Positions 1 through 8,008 of a stretch of DNA of 49,411 bases are shown here, piece after piece. A model generated the notes under the pieces. It saw only the letters and a program-made list of their open reading frames with translations, was not told the DNA's origin and did not search any database. Both the position numbers and the translations under genes were made by a program. This stretch comes from Actinophytocola xanthii (lineage in GTDB: Bacteria; Actinomycetota; Actinomycetes; Mycobacteriales; Pseudonocardiaceae), in assembly GCF_001921205.1 (NCBI RefSeq), contig NZ_MSIE01000077.1, positions 1 to 49,411 on the forward strand, read 5' to 3'. Each line of letters starts with the position of its first letter. The stretch's first letter is position 1.

Positions 1-284
1 GCGTCGGCCGCGGCCAGCGCGGGCCGGACCGCCCGCCAGCGCCCGGCGCCGGCCGCGACGGCCGAGGCGAGCGTGGGGTGGTCCCGCGTGCCGTGCCGGA
101 GCTGGTCGACCAGGAGCGTCGCGCTCACCGGGTCGCCGGCCTCGCCGAGGACGGCCACCCCGAGCCCGGCGAGAAGCCGCGGCGACTCCAGCCCCATCAG
201 CAGCACGCCGAGCTCGGTGTCCGGGTCGTCGTCCACCGACGGGAGGGAGAAGGCCGTGTCGTAACCGTCGGCCGGTTCAGACAT
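1..284 (-). CDS. Partial hypothetical protein (3' end outside window)
   Basis: This is the 5' end of a gene read leftwards off the window edge; 94 residues are visible. The start is the ATG at 284, which overlaps the stop of the preceding flavoprotein gene by 8 bases, so the two are likely translationally coupled. The visible part begins MSEPADGYDTAF and has an acidic DDDPDTE stretch, followed by a Leu/Ala/Gly-rich, probably helical region. I recognise no domain. By position it is the last visible gene of the minus-strand oxidative module of the enediyne locus, and its function is unknown. Confidence 0.6.
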   Translation of the reverse strand, partial: MSEPADGYDTAFSLPSVDDDPDTELGVLLMGLESPRLLAGLGVAVLGEAGDPVSATLLVDQLRHGTRDHPTLASAVAAGAGRWRAVRPALAAAD

Positions 285-1569
285 GGGCGGCCACCTCCGC
301 CCGCAGCCGGGCGGCCACGGTCGCCACGATCCGCGCGCTGGCGACCCGGTGGCCGTCGATGTTGCGAGCCGCCGGACCCAGCACCATGCAGGCCGCCGCC
401 CCGGCGGCGAACACCCGGGGCGCGCGGCGGTAGGCGAGCGTGCGCTCGTCGAGGTCGGGCCAGCCGTCGCGGGCGCCGACCAGCCGGTCGGGCAGCAGGC
501 CGGTGCCGATCGAGGGCACCGTGCCCAGCGCGAGCACGACGTGGTCGCCGGCCAGCCGCCGTCCGTCGCCGAGCACGACCGCTCCGGCGTCGACCGAACC
601 GACCGGCCGACCGCGGTGCACCCGCAGCCGACCGTTCGCCTCGGCCTCGGCCAGGATCGGCCGGAACTCGAACATGACCGACGCCCGCCGCTCGCGGGCC
701 ATCAGGGCCAGGCGCCGCTCCCAGGGCACGCCGTCGAAACGGGCTCTGCCCTCGGCGCGGAAGAACGAGGCGTTGACGTCGGAGCACTGGTAGCGCTCGG
801 ACTCCGCGCGCAGCACCCAGTCGACCTCGCCACCCCGGGCGAGCGCGTTGTGGATCACGTGCGCGGCCGTGAGCCCGGCGCCGACGACGACCACCCGCCG
901 GGCGTCCGCCGGCACCGGCTCGTCCCAGTAGCCCACCCGCGCCGGCCGGTCGCCGGTCCACCAGCCGGCGGGCGCCGCGCGGCGCTCCTCCCCCTGGCAC
1001 AGCACGACGTACCGCGCGTCGAGGTCGAACCCCTCCGCCCGCACCGCGACCCGGTCCTCGCCGACCTCCAGCGCGCGCACCTCGGCCGGCCAGAGCCGGT
1101 CCGGCACGTGGTGAAGCTCGGCGGTGTGCCGGCAGTAGGCCTCGAACACGTCGACCGGCACCACCGAGCGGTGGCCTGCCTGGGACATACGGACCTCGCC
1201 GCGCTCGACAGCGGTCAGCACACCCCAGTGCACCCTGGCGAAGTCGCGCAGCTCGCAGTCGCGGTAGCCCTCGACGCCGGGGTGGTGCTCGTAGGGCGAG
1301 CGCAGCACCCGCTGCTCGAGCCGGTCGACCCGGTCCAGGAACCGGCCGGCCGGTCGGCCGTCCCGGTCCAGCAGGACGACGTCGCGCACCCCCACGTGCC
1401 ACAGCGCGGCCGTGACGGCGAGCCCCGCCGGCCCGGCGCCGACGACGACCACCTGGGCCGCGGTGGGCGGCCGGTCGGCGCGTACCGGCCGCGCCGGTTC
1501 TGGCCAGCGCGGCCACGGCCGGTGGCGGGGTGAGCCCAGCAGCCGGGGGTGGGGGACGAACCGGGTCAC
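277..1569 (-). CDS. FAD/NAD(P)-binding oxidoreductase, lysine/ornithine N-monooxygenase-like
   Basis: A 430-residue flavoprotein. An N-terminal Rossmann motif VVVVGAGPAGLA (about residue 40) should bind FAD. A second motif, VVVVGAGLTAAH (about residue 210), should bind NAD(P)H. A late ALGTVPSIG segment and a C-terminal NIDGH segment fit the single-component flavin monooxygenases near SidA/IucD/PvdA, though the actual substrate is unknown. The GTG start at 1569 overlaps the upstream TGA as GTGA, so the gene is coupled to the 182-residue protein before it. In this setting it probably hydroxylates or oxidises an enediyne intermediate or a peripheral group. That role is inferred from position only. 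Confidence 0.7.
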   Translation of the reverse strand: MTRFVPHPRLLGSPRHRPWPRWPEPARPVRADRPPTAAQVVVVGAGPAGLAVTAALWHVGVRDVVLLDRDGRPAGRFLDRVDRLEQRVLRSPYEHHPGVEGYRDCELRDFARVHWGVLTAVERGEVRMSQAGHRSVVPVDVFEAYCRHTAELHHVPDRLWPAEVRALEVGEDRVAVRAEGFDLDARYVVLCQGEERRAAPAGWWTGDRPARVGYWDEPVPADARRVVVVGAGLTAAHVIHNALARGGEVDWVLRAESERYQCSDVNASFFRAEGRARFDGVPWERRLALMARERRASVMFEFRPILAEAEANGRLRVHRGRPVGSVDAGAVVLGDGRRLAGDHVVLALGTVPSIGTGLLPDRLVGARDGWPDLDERTLAYRRAPRVFAAGAAACMVLGPAARNIDGHRVASARIVATVAARLRAEVAAHV

Positions 1570-2114
1570 CCGATGACCGTGACCGGCACGATCACCTCGA
1601 TGGTCGACCGCTCGGGCATGCCGTCGGTGACCACCTGCTGGAGCAGTTCCTCGGACCTGTCCGCGCCGTCGGAGGAGACCGGGCTGTAGCGCGCGTGCGC
1701 GTAGGCCGGCCGGCGCTGCTCGGTCTCGATCTCGAACACCTTGAGCACGGCCTCCCCGGGCCGCACCTCGCCGTCGTAGAAGGTCAGCCGGCGCATGTCC
1801 GGGGTGAGGAACGTCTTGGCGAACTGGCGCGACATCACCATCGCCTCGCCGCCCTCGACGAAGTGGGTGTACTCGTCGGTGGTGACCTGCATGGCGACCC
1901 AGGTCTGGTCGGTCAGGTTGGTCTCGGACTTGATGATCTGCCAGCGTCCCGGCTCCGGCAGGTTGATCGAGACCGAGACGTCGTAGTCGACCGCGTCGAT
2001 GGCCCCGGAGATCATCAGCACCCGGCGTCGCAGGTCCGCGACCCCGGCCATCTGGATGTCCCTGGCCCGTACCCGGCCGGAGACGTCCAGGCCGGGAACC
2101 TCCAATGACGACAT
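1566..2114 (-). CDS. Conserved-looking hypothetical protein of the enediyne module
   Basis: A 182-residue soluble protein with no signal peptide or membrane segment. The start is the ATG at 2114, six bases after a clear GGGAGG ribosome-binding site. Alternating hydrophobic segments (for example DYDVSVSINLP and EVIVPVTVIG) suggest a mainly beta fold. I do not recognise the family. It lies between the GMC oxidoreductase (119 bases upstream) and the flavoprotein it overlaps, so it is probably part of the same tailoring module, perhaps a small partner protein or a cyclase/isomerase-like fold. No catalytic residues can be assigned. Confidence 0.6.
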   Translation of the reverse strand: MSSLEVPGLDVSGRVRARDIQMAGVADLRRRVLMISGAIDAVDYDVSVSINLPEPGRWQIIKSETNLTDQTWVAMQVTTDEYTHFVEGGEAMVMSRQFAKTFLTPDMRRLTFYDGEVRPGEAVLKVFEIETEQRRPAYAHARYSPVSSDGADRSEELLQQVVTDGMPERSTIEVIVPVTVIG

Positions 2115-2233
2115 GGCGCACCTCCCAGCAACGGGCGGACGCGGGTCGTCCACCCACCACGCTCGTGTCCGCCCAAGCGTGGCACACGTCACACCGCCGC
2201 TCAATACTCCACGTGGTCCATAGTGGACCTCCG
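2115..2233 (-). promoter_or_regulatory. Spacer with GGTCCA-TAG-TGGACC palindrome
   Basis: This 119-base gap separates the GMC oxidoreductase from the 182-residue gene. It holds a perfect 6-base inverted repeat with a 3-base centre at 2215-2229, immediately next to a CCACGTGG palindrome (2209-2216). It could be an internal operator or a weak hairpin after the oxidoreductase. No convincing -35/-10 pair was found. Confidence 0.35.
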
Positions 2234-3871
2234 TCAGGCAGCCGGTTCCGCGGTCGGCGGGGAGGTGGCGGCCGCCCTCGGCAGCGGCGCGCCGTAGGTC
2301 ACCTCGACACCACGCTCGCGCGCGGCGCGGACGATCCCGGGCACCGCCCGCTCGGCCAGCGCGGCGATGGTCAGCGCGGGGTTCACGGTCAGCGCGCCGG
2401 GCACGGCCGAGCCGTCGGTGACGAAGATGCCCGGGTGGCCGCGCAGTTCGTGCCGGTCGTCCAGTGCCGAGGTCGCGGGGTCGTCCCCGATCCGGCAGGA
2501 GGACAGCGGGTGCACCGTGTACGCCCCGACCACGTCGTTGGTCCACGGCGCGACCGTGGCCAGGCCGTCCCGCTCGAGGATCTCCTTCACCTGGGCGTCG
2601 GCCTCGGCCCACCCGCGCAGCGTGTTCGGCGTCGGGTCGTAGCGCAGCGGTCCGCGACCGAGCATCTGCTGGGAGATGCGGTAGGCGTTGCCGGTGGGCG
2701 GGGGCGCGCCGAACACGCCCTCGTTGTCGTCCTCGGTCATCAGGAAGACGGTGAGCCACGAGCGCCAGCGCTTGAGGATCTCCTTCTTCTCCCTGCCGAA
2801 CCAGCTCGGCCCGGTCGCGCCCGGCGCCTGGGCGAGGATCGTGCCCAGGCCCGGTGGGAAGTACAGCTGCTCCAGGGAGAACCGGGAGTACTCCGGACGG
2901 GCGGCGTCCAGGTAGTCCCAGCAGGCGACGACCGGGCCCTTGCCGATCTGGTTGGCCTCGTAGACCGACCCGTCCGGCCGGCGCAAGCCGAGCAGCTCGC
3001 CCGCCCGCTCCTCGTTGACGATGGCGGTGTTGAGGCGTTCGCCGTTGCCGGAGAAGTACCGGCCGACCGCGTGCGGCATCCGGCCGAGCGTCTCCTCCGA
3101 GCGCTGCAGGATCACCGGGGTGGCGCCCGCGCCAGCGGCCAGGATCACGATCTTCGCGTCGATCTCCCCGGCGCCGGTGGTGACCCGGTAGTCCTCGCCG
3201 TCGATGTGGTTGTAGTGCACCCGGTAGCCGCCGTCCTCGGTGCGCGAGATCCGCTGCACCTCGTGCAGGGGCCGGATCCGCGCGCCGTGCGCGACGGCCG
3301 CCGGGAGGTAGTTGAACAGCAGCGACTGCTTCGCGTCGAACTTGCAGCCGGCCATCATCCAGTTGCAGTTGACGCACTTGGCGTTGTCGATGCCCACGGG
3401 CACCGGGTTGGCGCTGCGGCCGGAGTGGTTGCACGCCGCGGCCCACAGACCGCCCGCGTAGGTCACGTCGCCCCACCCCTGCTGGCGCACCGGCATGACC
3501 TCGGAGACCCGGTCGTACCAGGGGTCGAGGCTGTCCCGGTCGATGGCCGACGGCCACATCCGGCGGCCGATCGACCCGTGCCGTTCGAAGACGAACCGGG
3601 GTGCCCTGGGCAGCGCGGCGAAGTAGACGACGCTGCCGCCGCCGACACAGTTCCCGCCGAGCACGCTCATGCCGTCGCCAGCGACGAAGTCGAACACGCG
3701 TGTGTAGGACTTGCCGAGGAGGTAGTCGTGGTCGAAGTCCTTGCCCTCCAACCAGGGCCCGCGCTCGAGCACCGTCACCTTCGCCCCGCCCGCGGCGAGG
3801 TGGTAGGCGGTGATCGAGCCGCCGAAGCCGCTGCCCACGATGAGGACGTCGGTGCTCTCGGTGGCGCTCAT
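2234..3871 (-). CDS. GMC-family FAD oxidoreductase (enediyne E9 type)
   Basis: A 545-residue flavoenzyme of the glucose-methanol-choline/cholesterol-oxidase group. The N-terminal GSGFGGS motif (about residue 13) binds the FAD ADP moiety. A GGGSVVY segment and the C-terminal VTDGSAVPGALTVNPALTI block are GMC signatures, and the late HPLSSC segment carries the usual active-site histidine region. Cysteines in CVNCNWMMAGC resemble the cysteine cluster of bacterial GMC dehydrogenases. Length and type match the E9 oxidoreductase of nine-membered enediyne clusters such as SgcE9, a comparison made from memory. The start ATG at 3871 overlaps the upstream stop as ATGA. The likely role is oxidation of the enediyne core or an alcohol on it. 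Confidence 0.85.
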   Translation of the reverse strand: MSATESTDVLIVGSGFGGSITAYHLAAGGAKVTVLERGPWLEGKDFDHDYLLGKSYTRVFDFVAGDGMSVLGGNCVGGGSVVYFAALPRAPRFVFERHGSIGRRMWPSAIDRDSLDPWYDRVSEVMPVRQQGWGDVTYAGGLWAAACNHSGRSANPVPVGIDNAKCVNCNWMMAGCKFDAKQSLLFNYLPAAVAHGARIRPLHEVQRISRTEDGGYRVHYNHIDGEDYRVTTGAGEIDAKIVILAAGAGATPVILQRSEETLGRMPHAVGRYFSGNGERLNTAIVNEERAGELLGLRRPDGSVYEANQIGKGPVVACWDYLDAARPEYSRFSLEQLYFPPGLGTILAQAPGATGPSWFGREKKEILKRWRSWLTVFLMTEDDNEGVFGAPPPTGNAYRISQQMLGRGPLRYDPTPNTLRGWAEADAQVKEILERDGLATVAPWTNDVVGAYTVHPLSSCRIGDDPATSALDDRHELRGHPGIFVTDGSAVPGALTVNPALTIAALAERAVPGIVRAARERGVEVTYGAPLPRAAATSPPTAEPAA

Positions 3872-4449
3872 TCTGGGCTCCCCGACTCGGTCGTGTTCGG
3901 ATGGCGCTTGGCGAGCTCCTGGCCGTAGCCGTAGTCCGGGAAGCGCCACAGGCCGTCGGCGTCCGGTTTGGCGAAGCCCATCGCGAGCAGCCCCGGGTGT
4001 CCGTCGGCGATGGCCTCGGCCGTGCTGCGGTGCGCCGCGCTGTCGTAGGCCATGTTGCTGAACAGGGCCAGCAGCACCCAGCCGTCGCGCTCCGGGTGAC
4101 CGGGGGCGGTCAGCTCCGCGACCAACGCCGCGCGATCGTCGTAGGACAGCGCCACGAACGGCGGCACGTCGGTGTCCACCACCCGCCCGTGCCGCTCCGC
4201 GAACGCGCTCGCGTGGGCGTTGAGGGCCTGCGACAGCGGGGTGAGGCCCTCGCTGACGCCGGTCGCGGGCGTCGCGAGCAGCTCGAGCGCGCCTGCCTCG
4301 ACCGCGCCCGGATCCTCGCACACCCCGGCGATCGCGCGATCTCCAGGGAATCGTTTCACGCCCGGGACGATCGTGTCCGCGAATGCCTCCAGGGTAATGG
4401 TCCGGACCTGCTCGTCGAATTCTTCGGCTGAGCTCACGGTTTCTCCCAT
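3868..4449 (-). CDS. Small partner of GMC oxidoreductase (DUF5987/E8-like)
   Basis: A 193-residue protein. The start ATG at 4449 is chosen because GAGGAG lies nine bases upstream; a longer reading frame from 4623 would run into the divergent regulatory region. The segment TLEAFADTIVPG recalls gluconate-2-dehydrogenase subunit-3-like proteins that accompany GMC oxidoreductases. Gene order (directly before the GMC gene, ATGA overlap) and length agree with the E8 protein of enediyne clusters. The DUF5987 label is a recollection, not a search result. It is probably required for folding or activity of the oxidoreductase; no catalytic residues are evident. Confidence 0.6.
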   Translation of the reverse strand: MGETVSSAEEFDEQVRTITLEAFADTIVPGVKRFPGDRAIAGVCEDPGAVEAGALELLATPATGVSEGLTPLSQALNAHASAFAERHGRVVDTDVPPFVALSYDDRAALVAELTAPGHPERDGWVLLALFSNMAYDSAAHRSTAEAIADGHPGLLAMGFAKPDADGLWRFPDYGYGQELAKRHPNTTESGSPE

Positions 4450-4693
4450 CGCTACCGGCTCCTCATTTTGTCCGGGCGGCCCACGTCGCTGCATCTTCGT
4501 CCGTGCCCAGCCAGAAAGGACGCCCGCACCTGCACGGACGCACTCCGCTGAAGCATCCCTTGACCACCGTTGACCCGGCAGTAGTGGGGTCGTCGAACAG
4601 GACAGGACCATGGTTGTAACCAATTACCAGCCGACCTACCGTCACTTTCAGACGAGCTTTCGAGCCTCCCTATACCATGAGCGGTGCCATCAA
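4450..4693. promoter_or_regulatory. Divergent control region, E8-like gene / araC-type gene
   Basis: The region holds a direct repeat TTGACC at 4560-4565 and 4570-4575, spaced one helical turn, as expected for AraC-family half-sites. It also holds the inverted repeat TGGTT-GT-AACCA at 4611-4622. A TATACC (4671-4676) 18 bases before the ATG at 4694 could be the -10 of the regulator gene. The region is clearly less GC-rich than its flanks. All assignments are by eye. Confidence 0.4.
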
Positions 4694-5524
4694 ATGGACG
4701 ACGTTATCGAGAAGGCAGTCGAGCGGGTGATCCGGTCCATGCACGCCAATCTGGGCGAGCCGATCACAATCGACGACATGGCCCGGACCGCGATGTTCAG
4801 CAAGTTCCACTTCTCGCGGATCTTCCAGCGGGTCACCGGGATCTCCCCCGGGCGGTTCCTGTCCGCGCTGCGGCTGCAGCGGGCCAAGTACCTGCTGCTG
4901 ACCACCGACCTGACCGTCGCCGACATCAGCCATGTGGTCGGCTACAACAGCATCGGGACGTTCAGCTCCCGGTTCCGCACCAGCGTCGGCGTCTCGCCGA
5001 CCGAGTACCGGCAGCACCGGGGGTGTGTGCCCCCGCTGGCCGGCTGGGACCCGCTGCCCAAGCCCCGCCGAGAGCAGCAGGACCGGCGGCCGAGCGTGCG
5101 CGGCCGGGTCTGGCAGCCGCCGGCCTGCCGGCCGGGACGGGTCGTGGTGGGGCTGTTCCCCGACCGCATCGCCCAGGGCACGCCGGTCCGGCACACGACA
5201 CTGCCCGCGGCGGGCGAGTTCGTCCTGGAGGACGTGCCCCCGGGGACCTGGCACCTGCTCGCGCACTCGATGGAGAGCGACGGCGAGGCGGGCGAGGACA
5301 ACGGTCTGGCCGAGTACGGCGAGCTCACCGCCAACCAGGCCTACGTCGGCGCGTTCGGGCTGGACGTCGCGTCCGGCCGCGCGGTGCACGAGGTCGACGT
5401 CTGGTTGCGCGCCCGGCGGATCTTCGACCCGCCGGCGCTGCTCGCCCAGGTCGACGCGCCGATGTGGACGACCGAGGCACGGGCTGCTGGCAGGGTTGAG
5501 CACGCCGCCCTGCCAGGAGCCTGA
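4694..5524 (+). CDS. AraC-family transcriptional regulator with N-terminal HTH
   Basis: A regulator of 276 residues from the ATG at 4694. The double helix-turn-helix is at the N terminus (about residues 6-105), with TIDDMARTAMFSKFHFSRIF and the C-terminal signature GYNSIGTFSSRFRTSVGVSPTEYR. The remaining 170 residues look like a beta-sandwich sensor (VVVGLF, GEFVLEDVPPGTWHLLAHS). In most AraC proteins the HTH is C-terminal, so this is the reversed order. The in-frame ATG at 4610 has a fair AGGA site, but codons 4610-4693 have only about 60 percent GC in third positions, unlike the rest of the gene, so I reject it. It probably controls the divergent oxidative module. Confidence 0.85.
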   Translation: MDDVIEKAVERVIRSMHANLGEPITIDDMARTAMFSKFHFSRIFQRVTGISPGRFLSALRLQRAKYLLLTTDLTVADISHVVGYNSIGTFSSRFRTSVGVSPTEYRQHRGCVPPLAGWDPLPKPRREQQDRRPSVRGRVWQPPACRPGRVVVGLFPDRIAQGTPVRHTTLPAAGEFVLEDVPPGTWHLLAHSMESDGEAGEDNGLAEYGELTANQAYVGAFGLDVASGRAVHEVDVWLRARRIFDPPALLAQVDAPMWTTEARAAGRVEHAALPGA

Positions 5525-5540
5525 CCAACACCGTCGGCAG

Positions 5541-5591
5541 ACCACGAGGAGGCGCCCGCGGCCAAAGCCGCGGGCGCCTCCTCGTCGTGGT
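5541..5591. terminator. Bidirectional terminator between araC-type gene and P450 gene
   Basis: A perfect 18-bp GC-rich stem (5545-5562 pairs with 5567-5584) around a CAAA loop, extended by ACCA/TGGT on the outside. It sits between two convergent genes and ends both transcripts. Confidence 0.85.
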
Positions 5592-5603
5592 CGCCGCGGG
5601 GGC

Positions 5604-6992
5604 TCACCGCCTCGACACGCGCATCGGCAGGCCGCCGCGCAGCCGCAGGGACAGCATCGGCTCGGCGACGACCTCGTGGCCCGGCACCTTCGTCAGCCGC
5701 AGCTCGCGGGCGAGCATGGCCAGCACGAACGTCGCCTCCATCAGCCCGAGGTGGTTGCCGACGCAGAACCGCGGCCCGGCGCCGAACGGGATGAACGCGT
5801 ACCGCGGCCGGTCGTTGGGCCGGTCGGGGTCGAACCGGTCGGGGTCGAACCGGTCCGGCTCGGTCCAGAACGAGGGGTGCCGGTGCATCGTGTACGGGCA
5901 CACCATGACGTCGGCACCGGCCGGGACGCGGTAGCCGCCCACGACGTCCTCCCCCAGCGCGCGGCGGGTGAGGATCCAGACCGGCGGGAACAGGCGCATC
6001 GACTCGTTGATCACCATGGCCGTGTAGCGCAGCCGAGCGAGGTCGGCGAAGGTCGGCAGCCGGTCGCCCAGCACCGCCACCGCCTCCTCGTGCAGCCGCT
6101 GCGCGACCTCGGGGTGGTCGTCGACCAGGTGCAGCGCCCAGCCCAGCGTGCTCGCCGTGGTCTCGTGCCCGGCCAGCAGCAGCGTGGTCAGCTCGTCGCG
6201 CATGCGCCGGGCACCGACGCGCGGGTCCCGCTCCAGGCTGGTCGAGTGGATCAGCCGGGTCAGCACGTCGTCGCCGTCCGGTCGCGGGTTGGCCAGCCGG
6301 TCGGCGACCAGGGTGTCGACGATGCGCTGCAGGTCCCGGCGGGCCCGGCGGAACCGGCGCTGCTTGGGCAGCGGCAGCCACAGCGGGACCATGCCCATCG
6401 ACTCCATCTCGAACATGGCCTGGTCCTGCACGGCCTCGAAGCTGTGCCCGATCGAGTCGAACGCGCCGAGGTCCGCGTCGAGCAGCGTGTGGCCGAGGAC
6501 GCCGAGGGTGAACCCGGTGACCTCACCCAGCACGTCCACCGGCGGGCCGCCGGCGTGCGCGCGCAGCCGACCGAGCAACGCCTGCGCCTCGGTGGCGACC
6601 ACGTCGGCCAGTCCGGTGATGCGCTTGCTCTGGAACACCGGCTGGATGGTCCGCCGCTGCTTGCGCCACAGCTCGCCGGCGCTGGTGAGCAGCCCGTCGC
6701 CGAGCGCCCGCTTGGCCTCCTGGTACCCGATGCCCTTCTCGTAGTTCCCGGCGTTGTCCGCCAGTACGTACTTGGCCGTGTCGGGGTGGTTGAAGAAGTA
6801 GAGCGTCTTCGGGCCGATGCTCACCTTCACCGCGTCGCCGTAGGTGCGTGCCGCGGTGGACATGAGTGTCAGCCGGTCGCCGGCCAGCTGGCGCAGGAGC
6901 GTGAGGGTCGCGCTGCGCGGCGGGCCGGGCGGCACCCGGGGCTCCCCGGATGCCGCCCGGCCGCCCGCGACCGCGTCGTCGACAGCGGTCAT
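5604..6992 (-). CDS. Cytochrome P450 (enediyne E7 type)
   Basis: A 462-residue P450. The I-helix oxygen-activation motif is AGHETTAS, the ExxR motif is ESMRLFPP, and the heme loop FGAGPRFCVGNHLG supplies the cysteine thiolate ligand. There is no membrane anchor. It is the last gene of the minus-strand operon led by the SARP and overlaps unbU as ATGA, so it is co-translated with the enediyne core genes. E7 P450s are a recurring part of enediyne clusters and are thought to oxidise the core. The region before the heme loop reads PDRFDPDRFDPDRP because of a 15-bp tandem duplication. The substrate is not known. Confidence 0.9.
   Translation of the reverse strand: MTAVDDAVAGGRAASGEPRVPPGPPRSATLTLLRQLAGDRLTLMSTAARTYGDAVKVSIGPKTLYFFNHPDTAKYVLADNAGNYEKGIGYQEAKRALGDGLLTSAGELWRKQRRTIQPVFQSKRITGLADVVATEAQALLGRLRAHAGGPPVDVLGEVTGFTLGVLGHTLLDADLGAFDSIGHSFEAVQDQAMFEMESMGMVPLWLPLPKQRRFRRARRDLQRIVDTLVADRLANPRPDGDDVLTRLIHSTSLERDPRVGARRMRDELTTLLLAGHETTASTLGWALHLVDDHPEVAQRLHEEAVAVLGDRLPTFADLARLRYTAMVINESMRLFPPVWILTRRALGEDVVGGYRVPAGADVMVCPYTMHRHPSFWTEPDRFDPDRFDPDRPNDRPRYAFIPFGAGPRFCVGNHLGLMEATFVLAMLARELRLTKVPGHEVVAEPMLSLRLRGGLPMRVSRR
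5821..5850 (-). repeat. 15-bp perfect tandem duplication in the P450 gene
   Basis: The unit CGGTCGGGGTCGAAC occurs at 5821-5835 and 5836-5850, followed by a partial third CGGTCC. It duplicates five residues (PDRFD) in the conserved PxRF region ahead of the heme loop and keeps the frame. Confidence 0.9.
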
Positions 6993-8008
6993 GCCGCCCT
7001 CGCCTCCCGGCCACCGGCCGGCTCGGCGACCGGCTCGAGCGCGGGTTCGCTGTCCGGCCGCGGTGCCGCCTCGGCCGCCCTGTCCCGCGCCGCCTGCTCG
7101 CGTGCCTTGTCGACGAAGTGCAGCGACCACAGGAACAGCCCGCGGATCAGGCAGACCGCGGCGGTGGCGAAGAACAGGCCGTAGGCGATGTGGGCCACCA
7201 TGAAGAACCCGTACATGACCGCGATGCCGGCGCCGAAGGCGAACTGCGCGGCCGGTTTGGACGGTGTGGTCCCGGGGTCGGTCACCATGTAGTTGGTGTA
7301 GAGCACGAACGCCACACCCGTCGCCATGGCGAGCGCCCCGGGGATCGACGTGCCGAACAGCAGGCCGCGGACGACGGCCTGCAGCACGAAGAACGAGAGC
7401 CAGCCGGCGATCAGCCACATGCGGTTGGTGAGCATCGCGTTGAGCACCGTGCCCGAGGCGAGGATGACGCCCACGATCACCCAGCCGACCCAGTGGTCCA
7501 CCTGCTCGGTGAAGTGGTAGGGCGGTGCGATGCTGGCCCACGCGGGGAACAGCACCAGGATCATCGCGATCCCGAGGTTCGACGGGTTCATGTAGTGGCG
7601 CAGCTTGCCGCGCACCGGCGCCCGCAGCACCCACTTCGCGCTCACCGCGACGAACACCCCGAAGACCATCACCCAGATCCGGTCGTTCACGTAGATCAGC
7701 ATGTTCAGCGCCAGCGCCGTGATGTGCGCGGGGAACAGGAACTCGACCATGCCCCGGACGCCGTTCCCGATGTACCTCGGCGCTCGTTTCTCGACGCGGG
7801 CACCGACCCACTCCAACGCGATCTCCGTCGTGTACGCGGTCAGCAGCGCGACGAACGGCCAGCTCCACGGCTGCTCGAACCCGAGGAACAGGTAGCCGAC
7901 GATGTTGAAGACCGTGATCGAGATCGCGAAGCGGCGCAACGCGATGACGACCTTCGGGTCGTGCCGGGCCGGCGCCTTCTGCTCTGGTGTTCCAGCCACC
8001 TTGCTCAT
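6989..8008 (-). CDS. unbU: Enediyne biosynthesis membrane protein UnbU (E5)
   Basis: A 339-residue polytopic membrane protein with seven or eight hydrophobic helices from about residue 28 to 290, a cytoplasmic Arg/Lys-rich start and a charged Ala/Glu/Arg-rich tail. Invariant-looking polar stretches such as HYMNPSNLGIAM and TNYMVTDPGTTP resemble the RnfD/NqrB membrane-subunit fold to which UnbU proteins are related. UnbU (E5) is one of the five genes that define enediyne loci, together with the PKS, thioesterase, UnbL and UnbV. Its biochemical role is unsettled; an electron-transfer or membrane-assembly role is inferred. It overlaps unbV and the P450 gene by ATGA. Confidence 0.9.
   Translation of the reverse strand: MSKVAGTPEQKAPARHDPKVVIALRRFAISITVFNIVGYLFLGFEQPWSWPFVALLTAYTTEIALEWVGARVEKRAPRYIGNGVRGMVEFLFPAHITALALNMLIYVNDRIWVMVFGVFVAVSAKWVLRAPVRGKLRHYMNPSNLGIAMILVLFPAWASIAPPYHFTEQVDHWVGWVIVGVILASGTVLNAMLTNRMWLIAGWLSFFVLQAVVRGLLFGTSIPGALAMATGVAFVLYTNYMVTDPGTTPSKPAAQFAFGAGIAVMYGFFMVAHIAYGLFFATAAVCLIRGLFLWSLHFVDKAREQAARDRAAEAAPRPDSEPALEPVAEPAGGREARAA

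Noticed and set aside
4610-4693. N-terminal extension of the AraC-type protein from ATG 4610
   Set aside because: Third-position GC is far lower than in the rest of the gene, and the stretch carries promoter-like and palindromic elements.
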